Assembly: GCF_900116545.1 (NCBI RefSeq)
Contig: NZ_FPCK01000001.1
Span: forward strand, 434,001 to 498,000
Source of the DNA: Devosia crocina
GTDB lineage: Bacteria; Pseudomonadota; Alphaproteobacteria; Rhizobiales; Devosiaceae
Direction of reading: 5' to 3'
DNA: 64,000 bases
In this document: positions 17,979 to 27,720 of the stretch, piece after piece
Layout of the letters: each line of letters begins with the position of its first letter
How positions within the stretch are numbered: the first letter of the stretch is position 1
Program-made: the position numbers and the translations under genes
The notes under the pieces: generated by a model
Told to the model about the DNA's origin: nothing
The model's input: the letters and a program-made list of their open reading frames with translations, nothing else
Database searches by the model: none

Positions 17979-20234
17979 CTAGTAGGTGGCGAGCGAAGCG
18001 CGGGACGCTTCGAGACCGGCAACGGCGTCGCCATAGCCGGTCGCCGCGACGGCCTCGAAAATGCGCTCGGCCTCGCGATAGCGCTTGAGGTGGAAATAGC
18101 TCCAGCCGCGCAGGGTCAGGAGATCGTTGCGCTCGGGCGCGAAGCGAGCGCGGGCATCGAGCAGATTGAGCGTCATGGCATATTCGCCGATGCTATAGGC
18201 GCTGGTCGCCTTGTCGGTGAGGATGGCGATTTCGAGTTCGACGGCGCGCCGCGATGTGAGCGGGGCTGCAGCGGCCGCGACGGCCGCTTCATCGGCAAGA
18301 CCCATGCGCAAAAAGGCGAGCGACTGGCCATAGGCGGCATCGCTGCGAACCGACTGGGTGGCTGAATCGAGCGCCCGGCTAAAATGGTCGGCCGCCTGTG
18401 CCGGACGGTTCAGCTCCATCAAACACCACGCATGGGACAGCGCGCCGGCCGGCGACAGGCTCATGGGCGGACGATAGGCCTGGCAACCGCTGCTGCCCCC
18501 GCCGCCTCCGCCGCCGCTGCTTGCGCCTGCAGCGGACGCATTGCCGCCAGAGCTGACTTGTGCGACCTGGGGCGCAACGGTCGTTGCGCGCACGGCCTGC
18601 ACCGGCGCCTGCGCAAGGTGAGCAGGTCGCGGCTTGGGAATGGGCGGTATGGCGGTGCCGGAGGTGGTCGTCGCGCCGAACTGGGCGATGCGCACGGAAC
18701 GCCCACCCCAGAGACGACGGATTTCTTCTACCCGCGTGGAATCGCCAAGCACATTTGCAGCGATCATCAGGCCATAGGCAGCGGGTTCGAGATCGCTCTG
18801 CCAGGCGAGAGCGGTTTCGAACCATTCGACCGCAGTTTGCGGCTGGTTATAGGCATAGGCATACCAGCCCAGCTCCTGAGCGATACTGGCATCGCGGCTC
18901 TCATTGGCTGCGGCCACGACGCGGCTGAGCACGCTGGCGGAAACGGCGCGCCGCGGCTCGAGCGCCAGCATGGCGGCTGCGGCATCGCCATAAACCTGGT
19001 CGATCGTGTCGCTTTCGCCCAGAAATGGGGCGAGCGCATCTTCGGCGGCTGTGGGGTCTTCGAGCTGGAGAAGGGACACACCGAGCCCTTCAGCGGATTG
19101 AGCAGAGCGATCGGCGTCGAATGCGCTCTCGAAATAGCGCCGGGCCTCCTGCGGCTTGTCACGGTCAAGTTCGAAATAGCCGAGGAGCCGGAGATCATCG
19201 GCGTTTTCGCTTTGCCGGGCAGCGGCGGCAAGAAGGGTCACGTCCTCCTCGCTCGGGGCCTCGCCACCGTCTTCAAGCGCTGCAGCGATGGAGCGGCGCG
19301 CTAGGTCGAGTTTGAGCGCGGCAAATTCACCGGTGCCATCAGCGGCGGGACGCTCAAGCGCGAGAAGTGGTTCAATCTGCTCGCGGTCGAGCAGTTCCAG
19401 CGCTTTTTGCAGGGTGGCAAAGCGTTCGGCCGTGTCGGTGCAATTGGTCAGCACATAGACATAGGCGTCGATACCGCGCTGGGTGTTGCCAGTGCGGATA
19501 AAGGCTTCGCCGAGGCGCCAGAGATTGTCGACGCTGGCGCAGGTCAGCAGTTGCGGCGCATTGGCGGCAAGGGAAATCACCGCCTGGTAATCTCCGCTAT
19601 CGGAGGCGGTGCGCAGGCGCGTTCCAGCCTCGCCGCGCGAAATGGTTTCCAGCAGATCGGCGGTCGGCACGAAAGTGGGATCGGCCTCCTGCTTGCTGGC
19701 GATGGCAGCGCGGGCCCCGCTATAGTCGCCGGCGGTGACCATGTCCCAGATGGCGATAATGTCCTGATCCGGCTCGAAATCTGTAGCGAGGGGATCGGCG
19801 GGTGGCTGCCAGTTGGGATAAAGCGCGCGCAGGCGCTCGATCTCGCGCTGGAGGCGCACGGTGTCGCCCTGTTGGGCAAAATAGCGCAGGGCGGTTTCGT
19901 CGGGTTCGCCCGCGGGCGCCGATTGCGGCGTATTCGCCTGGGCCGTCAGCACCGGGGTTGCGGGTTGGGTAGCAAGCGTCGTGGCAACGGGCGGTGCGGG
20001 GGAGGCCGGCACGGGCACATCGTTCTGAGTGACCATGAAGGCGCCATTGCCGGTGCGCGACACAACCACGGGATCGACGGCAAGCGGTGCAGGCATGGGC
20101 GCTGCTGCAAAAGGCGCGGGCGCTGCGGGTTGGCTCTGAGCGTGCACGGGCTGGGCGCCCTGCTGGCCGATAAAGGTGCCCAGGATCAGGCCCATGACGC
20201 TGGTGGTCAACAAAAGGGCAGAGGTGCGCTTCAT
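17979..20234 (-). CDS. Cellulose operon TPR protein (BcsK/BcsC-like)
   Basis: A 751-residue secreted protein with an N-terminal signal/anchor (ALLLTTSVMGLILGTFIG), a Pro/Ala-rich linker to about residue 110, and many TPR-like helical pairs from about 115 to the end. A Gly/Ser tract and linker at about 560-605 divides the TPR region in two. No C-terminal beta-barrel is seen, so it is not a full BcsC porin. Its place as last gene after bcsZ fits the TPR protein BcsK of Agrobacterium-type operons. Its start overlaps bcsZ by 4 nt. Confidence 0.8.
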   Translation of the reverse strand: MKRTSALLLTTSVMGLILGTFIGQQGAQPVHAQSQPAAPAPFAAAPMPAPLAVDPVVVSRTGNGAFMVTQNDVPVPASPAPPVATTLATQPATPVLTAQANTPQSAPAGEPDETALRYFAQQGDTVRLQREIERLRALYPNWQPPADPLATDFEPDQDIIAIWDMVTAGDYSGARAAIASKQEADPTFVPTADLLETISRGEAGTRLRTASDSGDYQAVISLAANAPQLLTCASVDNLWRLGEAFIRTGNTQRGIDAYVYVLTNCTDTAERFATLQKALELLDREQIEPLLALERPAADGTGEFAALKLDLARRSIAAALEDGGEAPSEEDVTLLAAAARQSENADDLRLLGYFELDRDKPQEARRYFESAFDADRSAQSAEGLGVSLLQLEDPTAAEDALAPFLGESDTIDQVYGDAAAAMLALEPRRAVSASVLSRVVAAANESRDASIAQELGWYAYAYNQPQTAVEWFETALAWQSDLEPAAYGLMIAANVLGDSTRVEEIRRLWGGRSVRIAQFGATTTSGTAIPPIPKPRPAHLAQAPVQAVRATTVAPQVAQVSSGGNASAAGASSGGGGGGGSSGCQAYRPPMSLSPAGALSHAWCLMELNRPAQAADHFSRALDSATQSVRSDAAYGQSLAFLRMGLADEAAVAAAAAPLTSRRAVELEIAILTDKATSAYSIGEYAMTLNLLDARARFAPERNDLLTLRGWSYFHLKRYREAERIFEAVAATGYGDAVAGLEASRASLATY

Positions 20235-21283
20235 GGTGTGGCAGCTCCCGTCAGGCAACTGCCGCGCTGGCGGCGCAGGTGATCGAGCATCAACAATTGC
20301 AGGGTGGCGGCGTAATAGCTCGTAGGGGCGAAGCGGCGCAGATCCTCGGGCACGGGGCGGCCCGTTGCGGTGCATTCCATGGCAGCCTGGATCAGTCGGT
20401 AGCCTGGCTCGTCGATGGGCTCGATGGCTTCCCCGCTTGTCAGATCGATCTTGAAGAGACCGGCTGAAGAGGCCTTGGCGCGGAAAGGTTCGAGATAAGC
20501 CGGGTCCATGCCGGCCCGCATGAGATAGAGCGGGATGCGAATGCCGTTATATCCAAATTCTGCGGGAAAGTTCGGCGCTGGAGCTATGCCGCCGTTTTCG
20601 AGAGTGATCCAGTCCCCGGGAATGCCCGCTGTGGTGGTGCTGGCGCGGCGCAGGATGTCGAGGCCGGTCTGGCTGACAGCCATCCAATCGATCGCGGGAT
20701 CGAGCTGGCGGAAGGCGGTGAAGGTCTCGAATATCCAGTAGGAGGGATTGAGCACGGGCAGATAGCCGGTGGAGTCATCGCCGTCGAAGCCGGTTCCGCC
20801 GGAGCGGATGGCGGGCAGGCCATCGGCCTCGACCAGCATGGTGCGGCCGATCGTGGTCACCATGGCTCTCGCCTCTTCGACAAGACCGGGCTCGTTCCAG
20901 GTTTCTCCGGCCATCAGCAGGCCGTAGGCGATCAGTATGTCGCCATCGGTGGCGTTGTTGAAATCACTGACATGGGGATCCTTTTCCGGATCCCAGAGCC
21001 AGGCGGCGAGCCCATCTTCGCGCACGAGCAGTTCTGAGCGGGTGAAACCGAGAATGCGATCAAAGCTCTCCCGATTTTCGGCAAGCGCCGACAGAATCAA
21101 GCCATAGCCCTGGCTTTCGCTGTGGCTGATATTGCCGTTGGCCGTGTCGACAACCCGGCCTTCCTCGGTGACATAGGCATCGAGATAGCTTTGCCATTCA
21201 TCGGCAGTGATAACCGGAACGGCCTGGACCGGCAGTGTCATGAGGCAGCCAAGAGCAAGTGCGGCAAAGGACAGTTTTTGCAT
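20231..21283 (-). CDS. bcsZ: Endoglucanase, glycoside hydrolase family 8
   Basis: A 350-residue secreted cellulase with a signal peptide ending VQA-VP (about residue 21). GH8 landmarks are E56 in HSESQGYG (general acid) and D113 in NNATDGDILIAYGL. It trims nascent cellulose in the periplasm and is needed for normal export in several species. It overlaps bcsB by 1 nt (TGATG) and the TPR gene by 4 nt, so the operon is fully coupled. Confidence 0.93.
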   Translation of the reverse strand: MQKLSFAALALGCLMTLPVQAVPVITADEWQSYLDAYVTEEGRVVDTANGNISHSESQGYGLILSALAENRESFDRILGFTRSELLVREDGLAAWLWDPEKDPHVSDFNNATDGDILIAYGLLMAGETWNEPGLVEEARAMVTTIGRTMLVEADGLPAIRSGGTGFDGDDSTGYLPVLNPSYWIFETFTAFRQLDPAIDWMAVSQTGLDILRRASTTTAGIPGDWITLENGGIAPAPNFPAEFGYNGIRIPLYLMRAGMDPAYLEPFRAKASSAGLFKIDLTSGEAIEPIDEPGYRLIQAAMECTATGRPVPEDLRRFAPTSYYAATLQLLMLDHLRRQRGSCLTGAATP

Positions 21284-23526
21284 CAGTGCCTTCTTCCGAT
21301 GCGGGTCAGCAAGCGCGCGGTGATCAGCATGAGAGTAACCGCACCGAGCAGAATGGCCAGGGTGAAGTAGACAATGTTGCCCGAGAACCAGTTGGCCGCA
21401 ATCAGCCGCAGGTTGAGCGGAGACAAGGTTCCGTCCGTGCGGATGGCAACATTTTGCGGCGCAATGGTGGTCAGGGTGTCGCTATTGGGCGCAAGGGCGC
21501 TGATGCGGCCGGTGATCTGGCGCCATTTATCGGTGTCGATCAGCCGTTCGGTGCCGGTGCGAAGCGCGCTTTCGGATGCAGCGGTGAGGGTGGTCCAGAC
21601 GCCGCCCTCGGACTGGAGCACCTGTGAGACGGTGACGGCACCCGGAGGCGGCGTGTAATCGGCGTCGGTGCCGGGCCAGAGCCGGAGGTCGGAGACTTCG
21701 AGCCCCACGGCGTCGCGCAGCCAGTCGGTGACGTAGGAGATCGGGCCGGTGGGTTCGCTGTTGCCGAACTGATTGCGCAGGTCACCTGCGGCCGCGCCTG
21801 TAGCAGAGGGGGCGGTGACGATATCGACACGGCTGGCATTGAGCGGGGAGAGGGTATCCATGGGCATGACCAGCATGGCGTTGCCCTCAGGCGGCAGATC
21901 GGCTTGCGGCATGACGCTGAAATCGATGGTGCGGCCGGAGGCAGTGGCGATGCGGGCCGCAAACATCATGGCCGAAGCAAGCGACTCCATGCCCTGGCCC
22001 AGCGCGATCGGCACAGCGCCCGCATCTGCATAGGGCCAGCCCGATCCGGTCATGACCAGCAAATCCGGCACGGCGGTGGCACGGGCATAATCGGGCAGGC
22101 TGAAACTGCTGGCATTGGAGAGGATGAAGCGGGTGGGTGCCGAACCGGTCCAGCCGGCGCCGCAGACAGCATCCGAACGGGTCTGGAGATTGACCGTTAC
22201 GGTCGCTTCGTTGCGGCCGGGCCGCAGGCTCGTCATCGGGATGCGGATATTGGTGTCATCGAGCGCGCCGCCATCGGTGCGCAGGAGCGGGGTTGCCGAG
22301 GCAATCTCGCCATTGATGTAGATGTCGATCTCGCTGCCGGGCAGCACGTCGCTGGCATAGGCGGCATCGAGCCGGAGATTGAGCTCGCCATAACGATAGC
22401 CGTAGAAATCGGAAGGCAGTTCGAACTGCAGATCGACGGCATAGCGTCTGCCATTGAACTCGACGCGATCGAGCCCGAGGCTGGCAAGGCTGGCGCTTTG
22501 TCCGCCAGCCATCATGGGCACGGGCAAAGGCAGATCGTAACGCGGGCGTCCGTCGGCCGGCGCCGAAGCAGCCAGCGCATCACCGGCGCGGGCGATGGAA
22601 TTCCAGTCGGGGCCGGAAAGCACAAGCGTGTTGGCGCCGCTCGTCACCGGAACCATGGCCGCCATGGGGGCTGCGCTGGCCTGCGGGCGGGCAGCGGCGA
22701 CGCTGTCGGGCAGGGCATCGGCAGGCATCAGAACGAGGTCGAGCACGCCCGACTCATAGGTCTCAGAGAGCGCGTCAACGAGGGTGACGGTCAGGTGCGG
22801 GGTGCGCAGCGCAAGGCCCACCTGCTGGGCAATTTCGAGAGCTACGGATTGTGCAGCGGCATCGGCAAGGCCGGCGCTGACGACGCGCAGGGTGGTCTGG
22901 CCATCGCTGTCGACGCCGACGGCACCGAGTTCGCTCAACTGTCCGATGCGTTCGAGCTGATCGCCGGAAAAGACGAGCCGCGCTTCGGATCCGGGGATTT
23001 CGGTCCAGAGCTGATAGGTCGATTCCACCGTGCAGTCGGTGCGATGGCGCTGGCTGGCGCGGAAGTCGATGACATTGGGGCCGGCGCGGAGAGCGCCTGC
23101 GGGAACTTCGACGGAAACCAGCGAGGGCGCCGAAGAGGAGGCGATCGGCCGGCTGTCGATCTCGGTCTGATTGATGCGGACGCGCAGCGAGGAGGCTTCA
23201 GGGGCAACGACCAGGGCGTTGAGATAGGAAAATTCAAGCCTTGCCGCGGCGGCTGCCTGTTGCTCGGTGAGGTAGACGACGACCCCCTGACGCGCTTCCT
23301 CGCCGGCAAGGCGGAGGGTGGGAGCGGGGAGGAGCGGGCGCGAAAACTCGGGCTCGGCGGGTGGCGCGGGCGTATCGGGTGCGGTTGTCGCATCGGGCTG
23401 GGTGTCAGGCTCGGCCGGCCGAACAAGGCCGCTTTCGGGCGACATGTCGAAGGGTGCGGGTTGGCCGAGCGCCGGGGTCAGCACCACAAGAAGGGCTACG
23501 GAAGAGAGGAGGGCCGGCTTGATCAT
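21283..23526 (-). CDS. bcsB: Cellulose synthase periplasmic subunit BcsB
   Basis: A 747-residue secreted protein with an N-terminal signal sequence, a Pro/Asp-rich linker and BcsB-type jelly-roll and flavodoxin-like repeats (for example EFNGRRYAVDLQFELPSDF and LPGSEIDIYINGEI). A C-terminal membrane helix (FTLAILLGAVTLMLITARLL) anchors it to BcsA. It guides the cellulose chain through the periplasm. The ATG at 23526 overlaps the bcsA stop (ATGA). Confidence 0.92.
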   Translation of the reverse strand: MIKPALLSSVALLVVLTPALGQPAPFDMSPESGLVRPAEPDTQPDATTAPDTPAPPAEPEFSRPLLPAPTLRLAGEEARQGVVVYLTEQQAAAAARLEFSYLNALVVAPEASSLRVRINQTEIDSRPIASSSAPSLVSVEVPAGALRAGPNVIDFRASQRHRTDCTVESTYQLWTEIPGSEARLVFSGDQLERIGQLSELGAVGVDSDGQTTLRVVSAGLADAAAQSVALEIAQQVGLALRTPHLTVTLVDALSETYESGVLDLVLMPADALPDSVAAARPQASAAPMAAMVPVTSGANTLVLSGPDWNSIARAGDALAASAPADGRPRYDLPLPVPMMAGGQSASLASLGLDRVEFNGRRYAVDLQFELPSDFYGYRYGELNLRLDAAYASDVLPGSEIDIYINGEIASATPLLRTDGGALDDTNIRIPMTSLRPGRNEATVTVNLQTRSDAVCGAGWTGSAPTRFILSNASSFSLPDYARATAVPDLLVMTGSGWPYADAGAVPIALGQGMESLASAMMFAARIATASGRTIDFSVMPQADLPPEGNAMLVMPMDTLSPLNASRVDIVTAPSATGAAAGDLRNQFGNSEPTGPISYVTDWLRDAVGLEVSDLRLWPGTDADYTPPPGAVTVSQVLQSEGGVWTTLTAASESALRTGTERLIDTDKWRQITGRISALAPNSDTLTTIAPQNVAIRTDGTLSPLNLRLIAANWFSGNIVYFTLAILLGAVTLMLITARLLTRIGRRH

Positions 23527-25691
23527 TGGCCTGCACCCCTGCCGGAGCCGAAGCGCAGGAGATAGCCGAGGCCACGGCCGGTTTGATAAAGCGCAATGCC
23601 GAGAAAACGCACCGTCCCCTGCACGATGCCGATATTGACCTGACGAGCGGACTGGCGCGCCTGCCAATTGCCCGAATTTGCGTAGATCAAATCGGCGATC
23701 AGGCGGTAGTGATGGCCCCGCTCGGGCATGTAGCGGCAGCCAAAGACGACGCCCTTGCCCTCAGTGGTCACGGAGCGGATGAAGACCGGCATTTCGGTGT
23801 TTTCGAGATTGGCGAGGGGTGCGAAACGCATGGTGATGGGCATGCCGCGGCCGAGCCCGGCGGCGCCATTGGGCAGGCGGATGGCGACGCCGCCGCTCGA
23901 GACGTTGACCAGATTGCCCCGGACCCATTCGCCATCGGCGCCGCGGACCTCGCAACGGCGCTCGACGGTGACGCGGCGCGTGCCCCAGCTTTCACGGCGT
24001 TCGGAGACGACCCCGAGGGCACAACCGGCAAGGATCAGGTTGAAGATGTTCCAGCCACCCACAACCATTGTCACTTCGGCCTGATAGGGCTGCGCGCCGA
24101 TTTTGTAGATGGTCATGACGACGGCAAGGATCAGCAGCAGGAAGATCAGGTAGAAGGGGCGGGCAAGTTCGGAAAGGCGGGAGGATTCGACGCTCTCGTC
24201 CTTGGCTGTCACCTTGAAGCTGGGCTTGTAGGGATTGCGCACCACCGAAAACAGCGCACCCAGGAGGTGGACGGACTGAATGTATTCGTAGAGCTCGGAG
24301 ATCCAGGGCCAGCGCCAGCGCCCGAAGAGCGAATTCTGCATCACCAGATTCACCACCACATAGGTCAGGGTGTAGGCGGCAAATTCGCCGCCCGAGGCGG
24401 TGAAGACCTGAAGGTCAAGGAAGAGATAGAAGAACGGGGCGAAGAGGAAGATCATCCGCGGCAGCGGAAACAGCCAGAACAGCGTCGAGGACGTATAGCA
24501 CAGGCGCTGTGCCATGGTCAGGCCGCGCTTGAAGGGCGGGAAGCTGAACAAGAGGATCTGCATCATGCCCTGGGCCCAGCGTGTGCGCTGGCCGATGAAG
24601 CTGGCAAAGGTGACCGGCTGCAAACCCGCGACGAGCGGCTTGTCGACATAGATCGAGTTCCAGCCGCGGCTATGGAGTTCGATGGCGGTTTCGCAGTCCT
24701 CGGTGATGGAGCGGCCGGAAAAGCCATTGGTGGTCATCAGCGCTTCGCGGCGGAGAAGGGCGGCCGAGCCGCAGAAGAAGGCGGCATTCCAGCGGTCAAG
24801 CCCACGCTGGATGACCCCGTAGAACATCTCGTTTTCCGAGGGCATGACTTCGAAAGTGCGCAGATTGCGCTCGAGTGGATCGGGGTTGAGGAAGAAGTGC
24901 GGGGTCTGAACCAGGAACAGCTGGTTGTCGCGGCCGAAGAAGGGCACGGTTTCCTGAAGGAAATCGCGGGCAGGGGCGTGGTCGGCGTCAAAGACGGCTA
25001 TATATTCACCGGTCGAGTTGGCGATGCCATTGTTGAGATTGCCGGCCTTGGCGTGCTCGTTACGCGCGCGGGTGAGATAGCGGCAGCCGAGTTCGGCACA
25101 GAGCTGCTGGAGCTGCTCGTGGCGTTCCTGGGCCTCGGCGGCCTTGTCAGGATCGGGGTCGTTACGCTTGGCGTCGGTCGAGCCATCGTCCAGGAGCCAG
25201 ACGGTGAAGCGATCTTCGGGATAATCAAGGCTGCGGGCAGCCGCGAGCGTGCCGGCCAGAAGTTCGTAATCTTCATTATAGGTCGGGATGAAGATATCGA
25301 CCGTGGGCACGGGCTCGTCCTTGGGCAGGCGGGTCGAGACATGCTTGGGCATGGGCCGGATGACGACGAAAAGGCTGAGGAACAGCATCATGATGCAGTA
25401 CATCTCGGCCAGGTAGAGGATCAGGCCGGGGATGAAGTCCGCCCATTGGTCAAAGGGCGGCAATGTGCTGGTGGTGCGCCAATAGGCGTAGCGCAGAACG
25501 ATGATGGTGCCGAAGGTGAGCAGCAGCAGGCGCCAATTGCCTTCAAGGCGAAGGAGCTTGATCAGCATCATGGCGCCAAGCAGGATCGCGGCCATGACGA
25601 GATGAGTCTGCAGGCTCACCGGAATGGTCACGAGGACCACGACCAGCACCGACACCAGGAACCAGATCAGGAGTGTGAATGCCTTGCTCAT
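23523..25691 (-). CDS. bcsA: Cellulose synthase catalytic subunit BcsA
   Basis: A 722-residue GT2 synthase in the inner membrane. Landmarks: N-terminal membrane helices to about 110, DDGSTD at about 168, DADH at about 235, TED at about 330, QRTRW at about 368, further membrane helices, then a C-terminal PilZ domain (ERRESWGTRR with RxxxR, then NVSSGG). It polymerises UDP-glucose into beta-1,4-glucan and should need c-di-GMP. It starts 20 nt after bcsN. Confidence 0.96.
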   Translation of the reverse strand: MSKAFTLLIWFLVSVLVVVLVTIPVSLQTHLVMAAILLGAMMLIKLLRLEGNWRLLLLTFGTIIVLRYAYWRTTSTLPPFDQWADFIPGLILYLAEMYCIMMLFLSLFVVIRPMPKHVSTRLPKDEPVPTVDIFIPTYNEDYELLAGTLAAARSLDYPEDRFTVWLLDDGSTDAKRNDPDPDKAAEAQERHEQLQQLCAELGCRYLTRARNEHAKAGNLNNGIANSTGEYIAVFDADHAPARDFLQETVPFFGRDNQLFLVQTPHFFLNPDPLERNLRTFEVMPSENEMFYGVIQRGLDRWNAAFFCGSAALLRREALMTTNGFSGRSITEDCETAIELHSRGWNSIYVDKPLVAGLQPVTFASFIGQRTRWAQGMMQILLFSFPPFKRGLTMAQRLCYTSSTLFWLFPLPRMIFLFAPFFYLFLDLQVFTASGGEFAAYTLTYVVVNLVMQNSLFGRWRWPWISELYEYIQSVHLLGALFSVVRNPYKPSFKVTAKDESVESSRLSELARPFYLIFLLLILAVVMTIYKIGAQPYQAEVTMVVGGWNIFNLILAGCALGVVSERRESWGTRRVTVERRCEVRGADGEWVRGNLVNVSSGGVAIRLPNGAAGLGRGMPITMRFAPLANLENTEMPVFIRSVTTEGKGVVFGCRYMPERGHHYRLIADLIYANSGNWQARQSARQVNIGIVQGTVRFLGIALYQTGRGLGYLLRFGSGRGAGQ

Positions 25692-25711
25692 CCAGCTAGC
25701 CTTGCTGCGTC

Positions 25712-26629
25712 TTAACTGCGGTTCGGAGAGGGAACGATGGGACCGCCGCCGGTGGGTGTGGGCACGAGCGGGCTTCCCGCGCTGGCGCCAGTGGGGCTGG
25801 GCACAATGGGTGCACCCGGCGGAGGCACCGGCAGGGCTGGGGGCGCAGGGGCCGCTACCGCCTGAACGACAGGCTGGGCGCGCACCACTGGTGGAGCGGC
25901 CGGCCGCTGGCTGGGGATGACCTCTGCGAAGCCGCCGACACCAACCGGTTTGATGGGTGCGGCGATGGCCCCTATATTGGCCGGTGCGCGCATAGGCGGG
26001 AACACATCGAGATTGAGCCGCAGGCGATACATGATGTCGAGAACGGCCTGTTCGCTAACCCCGCGGCGGCACATCTGGACGCGGATGATCACCGTGGCGC
26101 GGTCTATGGCGCCGGAAGGCTTGAGCAGGGGCTCGATGCGCTGCCAGGCGTAAAGGCAGGTGTCGCCATTGGCGGGCTTGGCAATGGCGTAGCCGAAGGG
26201 GCCATAGGCGTTCTGGACATAATAGGGCGAAACGGACATGCCGGAATCTGGCCAGGCGGCAAGCGCCTCTTCGGTCAGATTGACCTGGGTGAAGGGAATA
26301 TCCTGGAGCGCCGCATCGCTGCCATCGCCACCGCGTCCGGTGAAGCGGATGATGCTGATCTTGTTTTCGCCGGTGCTGCGTGCCTCGGTTGCAAGCCAGA
26401 TGTCCTGACGCACGGCGTTGGGAAAGGTGGTCGAGACCACATTGACGATGGCTGGACCGCCCGGGGGCGGCAGGATCATGGCCTTGGTGGGCCGGACGCT
26501 CTCGGCTTCGGAAGCCGGCATATCCGTAGTGGTGGCACAACCGGCAAGAAGGCCCGCACAAAGGACAGCGCCCAGTCCCAAGCGTCCAAGTGTGCGCCAA
26601 TCGCGCCTTGCTGTCCCATTTTTCTGCAT
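25712..26629 (-). CDS. bcsN: Cellulose biosynthesis protein BcsN (lipoprotein)
   Basis: A 305-residue protein. A lipobox is visible (LLAGC near residue 31), so it is probably a lipoprotein. The body has SIIRFTGRGGDGSD, YYVQNAYGPFGYAIA and MCRRGVSEQAVLDIMYRLR, matching BcsN of Agrobacterium-type cellulose operons. The last 90 residues are a Pro/Ala/Val-rich tail, likely disordered. Role in cellulose assembly is not known in detail. It heads the operon; the 245-nt region to its right (26630-26874) is AT-rich and should hold the promoter, but I could not fix the hexamers. Confidence 0.85.
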   Translation of the reverse strand: MQKNGTARRDWRTLGRLGLGAVLCAGLLAGCATTTDMPASEAESVRPTKAMILPPPGGPAIVNVVSTTFPNAVRQDIWLATEARSTGENKISIIRFTGRGGDGSDAALQDIPFTQVNLTEEALAAWPDSGMSVSPYYVQNAYGPFGYAIAKPANGDTCLYAWQRIEPLLKPSGAIDRATVIIRVQMCRRGVSEQAVLDIMYRLRLNLDVFPPMRAPANIGAIAAPIKPVGVGGFAEVIPSQRPAAPPVVRAQPVVQAVAAPAPPALPVPPPGAPIVPSPTGASAGSPLVPTPTGGGPIVPSPNRS

Positions 26630-26874
26630 GTCAGATCACTGTCGGTCACATCGGAAGGGGCCAACACAGAACGAATTACAAGCGAGTGGCAGACTTAGCT
26701 ATTCAGGCGCTGGTTAATAAAAAGCTAAATTTACCCCTCGGTAAGCTGCGGGGGACGGTAACTTTTTGCCGGTCCTGAACCGAGCTTTGCAGAATTATGT
26801 AGAATTGCTTGTGTCTCGTTTCAGATCACTTTTTCGCCATATTTCCGAAATTAGCGCGAGACGTCGATTTTTGA

Positions 26875-27720
26875 TCAGCCGATTTCGCTCGTTTTCATTC
26901 GCGCTGTCCTGATGCTGGAGTGGATAAAGGCCGCAATGAAGGCGATGGTGAGCAGCAGCACGATGGTGGGCGCAGGGGCGCTGTCAATAAAAAAGGAGAG
27001 GTAGACGCCAAGCAGCGATCCCAGAAGCGCAATCGCGGTGGCAAGCACCAGCATGACGGGAAAGCGGCGGGTGAGCAGGAAGGCGATCGCGCCCGGAGCG
27101 ATCAGCATGGCGATGGCTAGAATGATGCCGACGGCCTGAAGGGCGCCGACAATGGTGAGGGATATCAGCGCCAGAAGTCCATAGTGAAGCCAATTGACCC
27201 TCAGGCCCACAGCGCGGGCCTGGGCGGGATCGAAGGCGTGGAGGAGGAAGTCCTTCCACTTGAGCCCGATGACGCCGGCGGTCAGGAGGGCAATGACGAG
27301 GGCCTGAACGATATCGCCGGTGCCGACGCCGAGCATGTCGCCAAAAAGGATGTGATCGAGGTGCACGTCCGACTGGATCTGGACGTAAAGCACGAGGCCG
27401 AGGCCGAACATGCCCGAAAACACGACGCCCATCACGGTGTCCTGCTTGATCCGGCTATTGTCCTTGAGAAAGCCGGTCGCGACCGCCGCGAACATGCCGG
27501 CGACGAACGCCCCGATCGCATAGGGAATGCCGATGATGTAGGCGATGACGACGCCGGGAAAAACGGCATGTGAAATGGCGTCGCCCATCAGCGACCATCC
27601 CTTGAGCACGAGAAAGCACGACAAAAGCGCCATGGGCACGGCAACGAGTGCCGCGATCAAAAGCGCATTGGTCATGAATGGAAACTGGAAGGGCAGAAGC
27701 AGCAGCTCGGTCGGGCTCAT
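26875..27720 (-). CDS. sitD: Manganese/metal ABC transporter permease (SitD-type)
   Basis: A 281-residue ABC-3 family permease with about eight membrane helices and conserved GWSLMGDAISHAVFPGVVIA. It overlaps the preceding permease gene by 4 nt. It should form a heterodimer with the SitC-type permease. Metal specificity (Mn over Zn or Fe) is inferred from the linked Mur-like site and the adjacent class Ib reductase, not from residues. Confidence 0.88.
   Translation of the reverse strand: MSPTELLLLPFQFPFMTNALLIAALVAVPMALLSCFLVLKGWSLMGDAISHAVFPGVVIAYIIGIPYAIGAFVAGMFAAVATGFLKDNSRIKQDTVMGVVFSGMFGLGLVLYVQIQSDVHLDHILFGDMLGVGTGDIVQALVIALLTAGVIGLKWKDFLLHAFDPAQARAVGLRVNWLHYGLLALISLTIVGALQAVGIILAIAMLIAPGAIAFLLTRRFPVMLVLATAIALLGSLLGVYLSFFIDSAPAPTIVLLLTIAFIAAFIHSSIRTARMKTSEIG

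Noticed and set aside
23526-25715. A very long open frame on the plus strand opposite bcsA (also others opposite bcsB, the chemoreceptor and gshB-like gene)
   Set aside because: High GC content keeps the antisense frame open; the opposite strand has full family motifs and operon overlaps, and these frames have no SD or recognisable domain.
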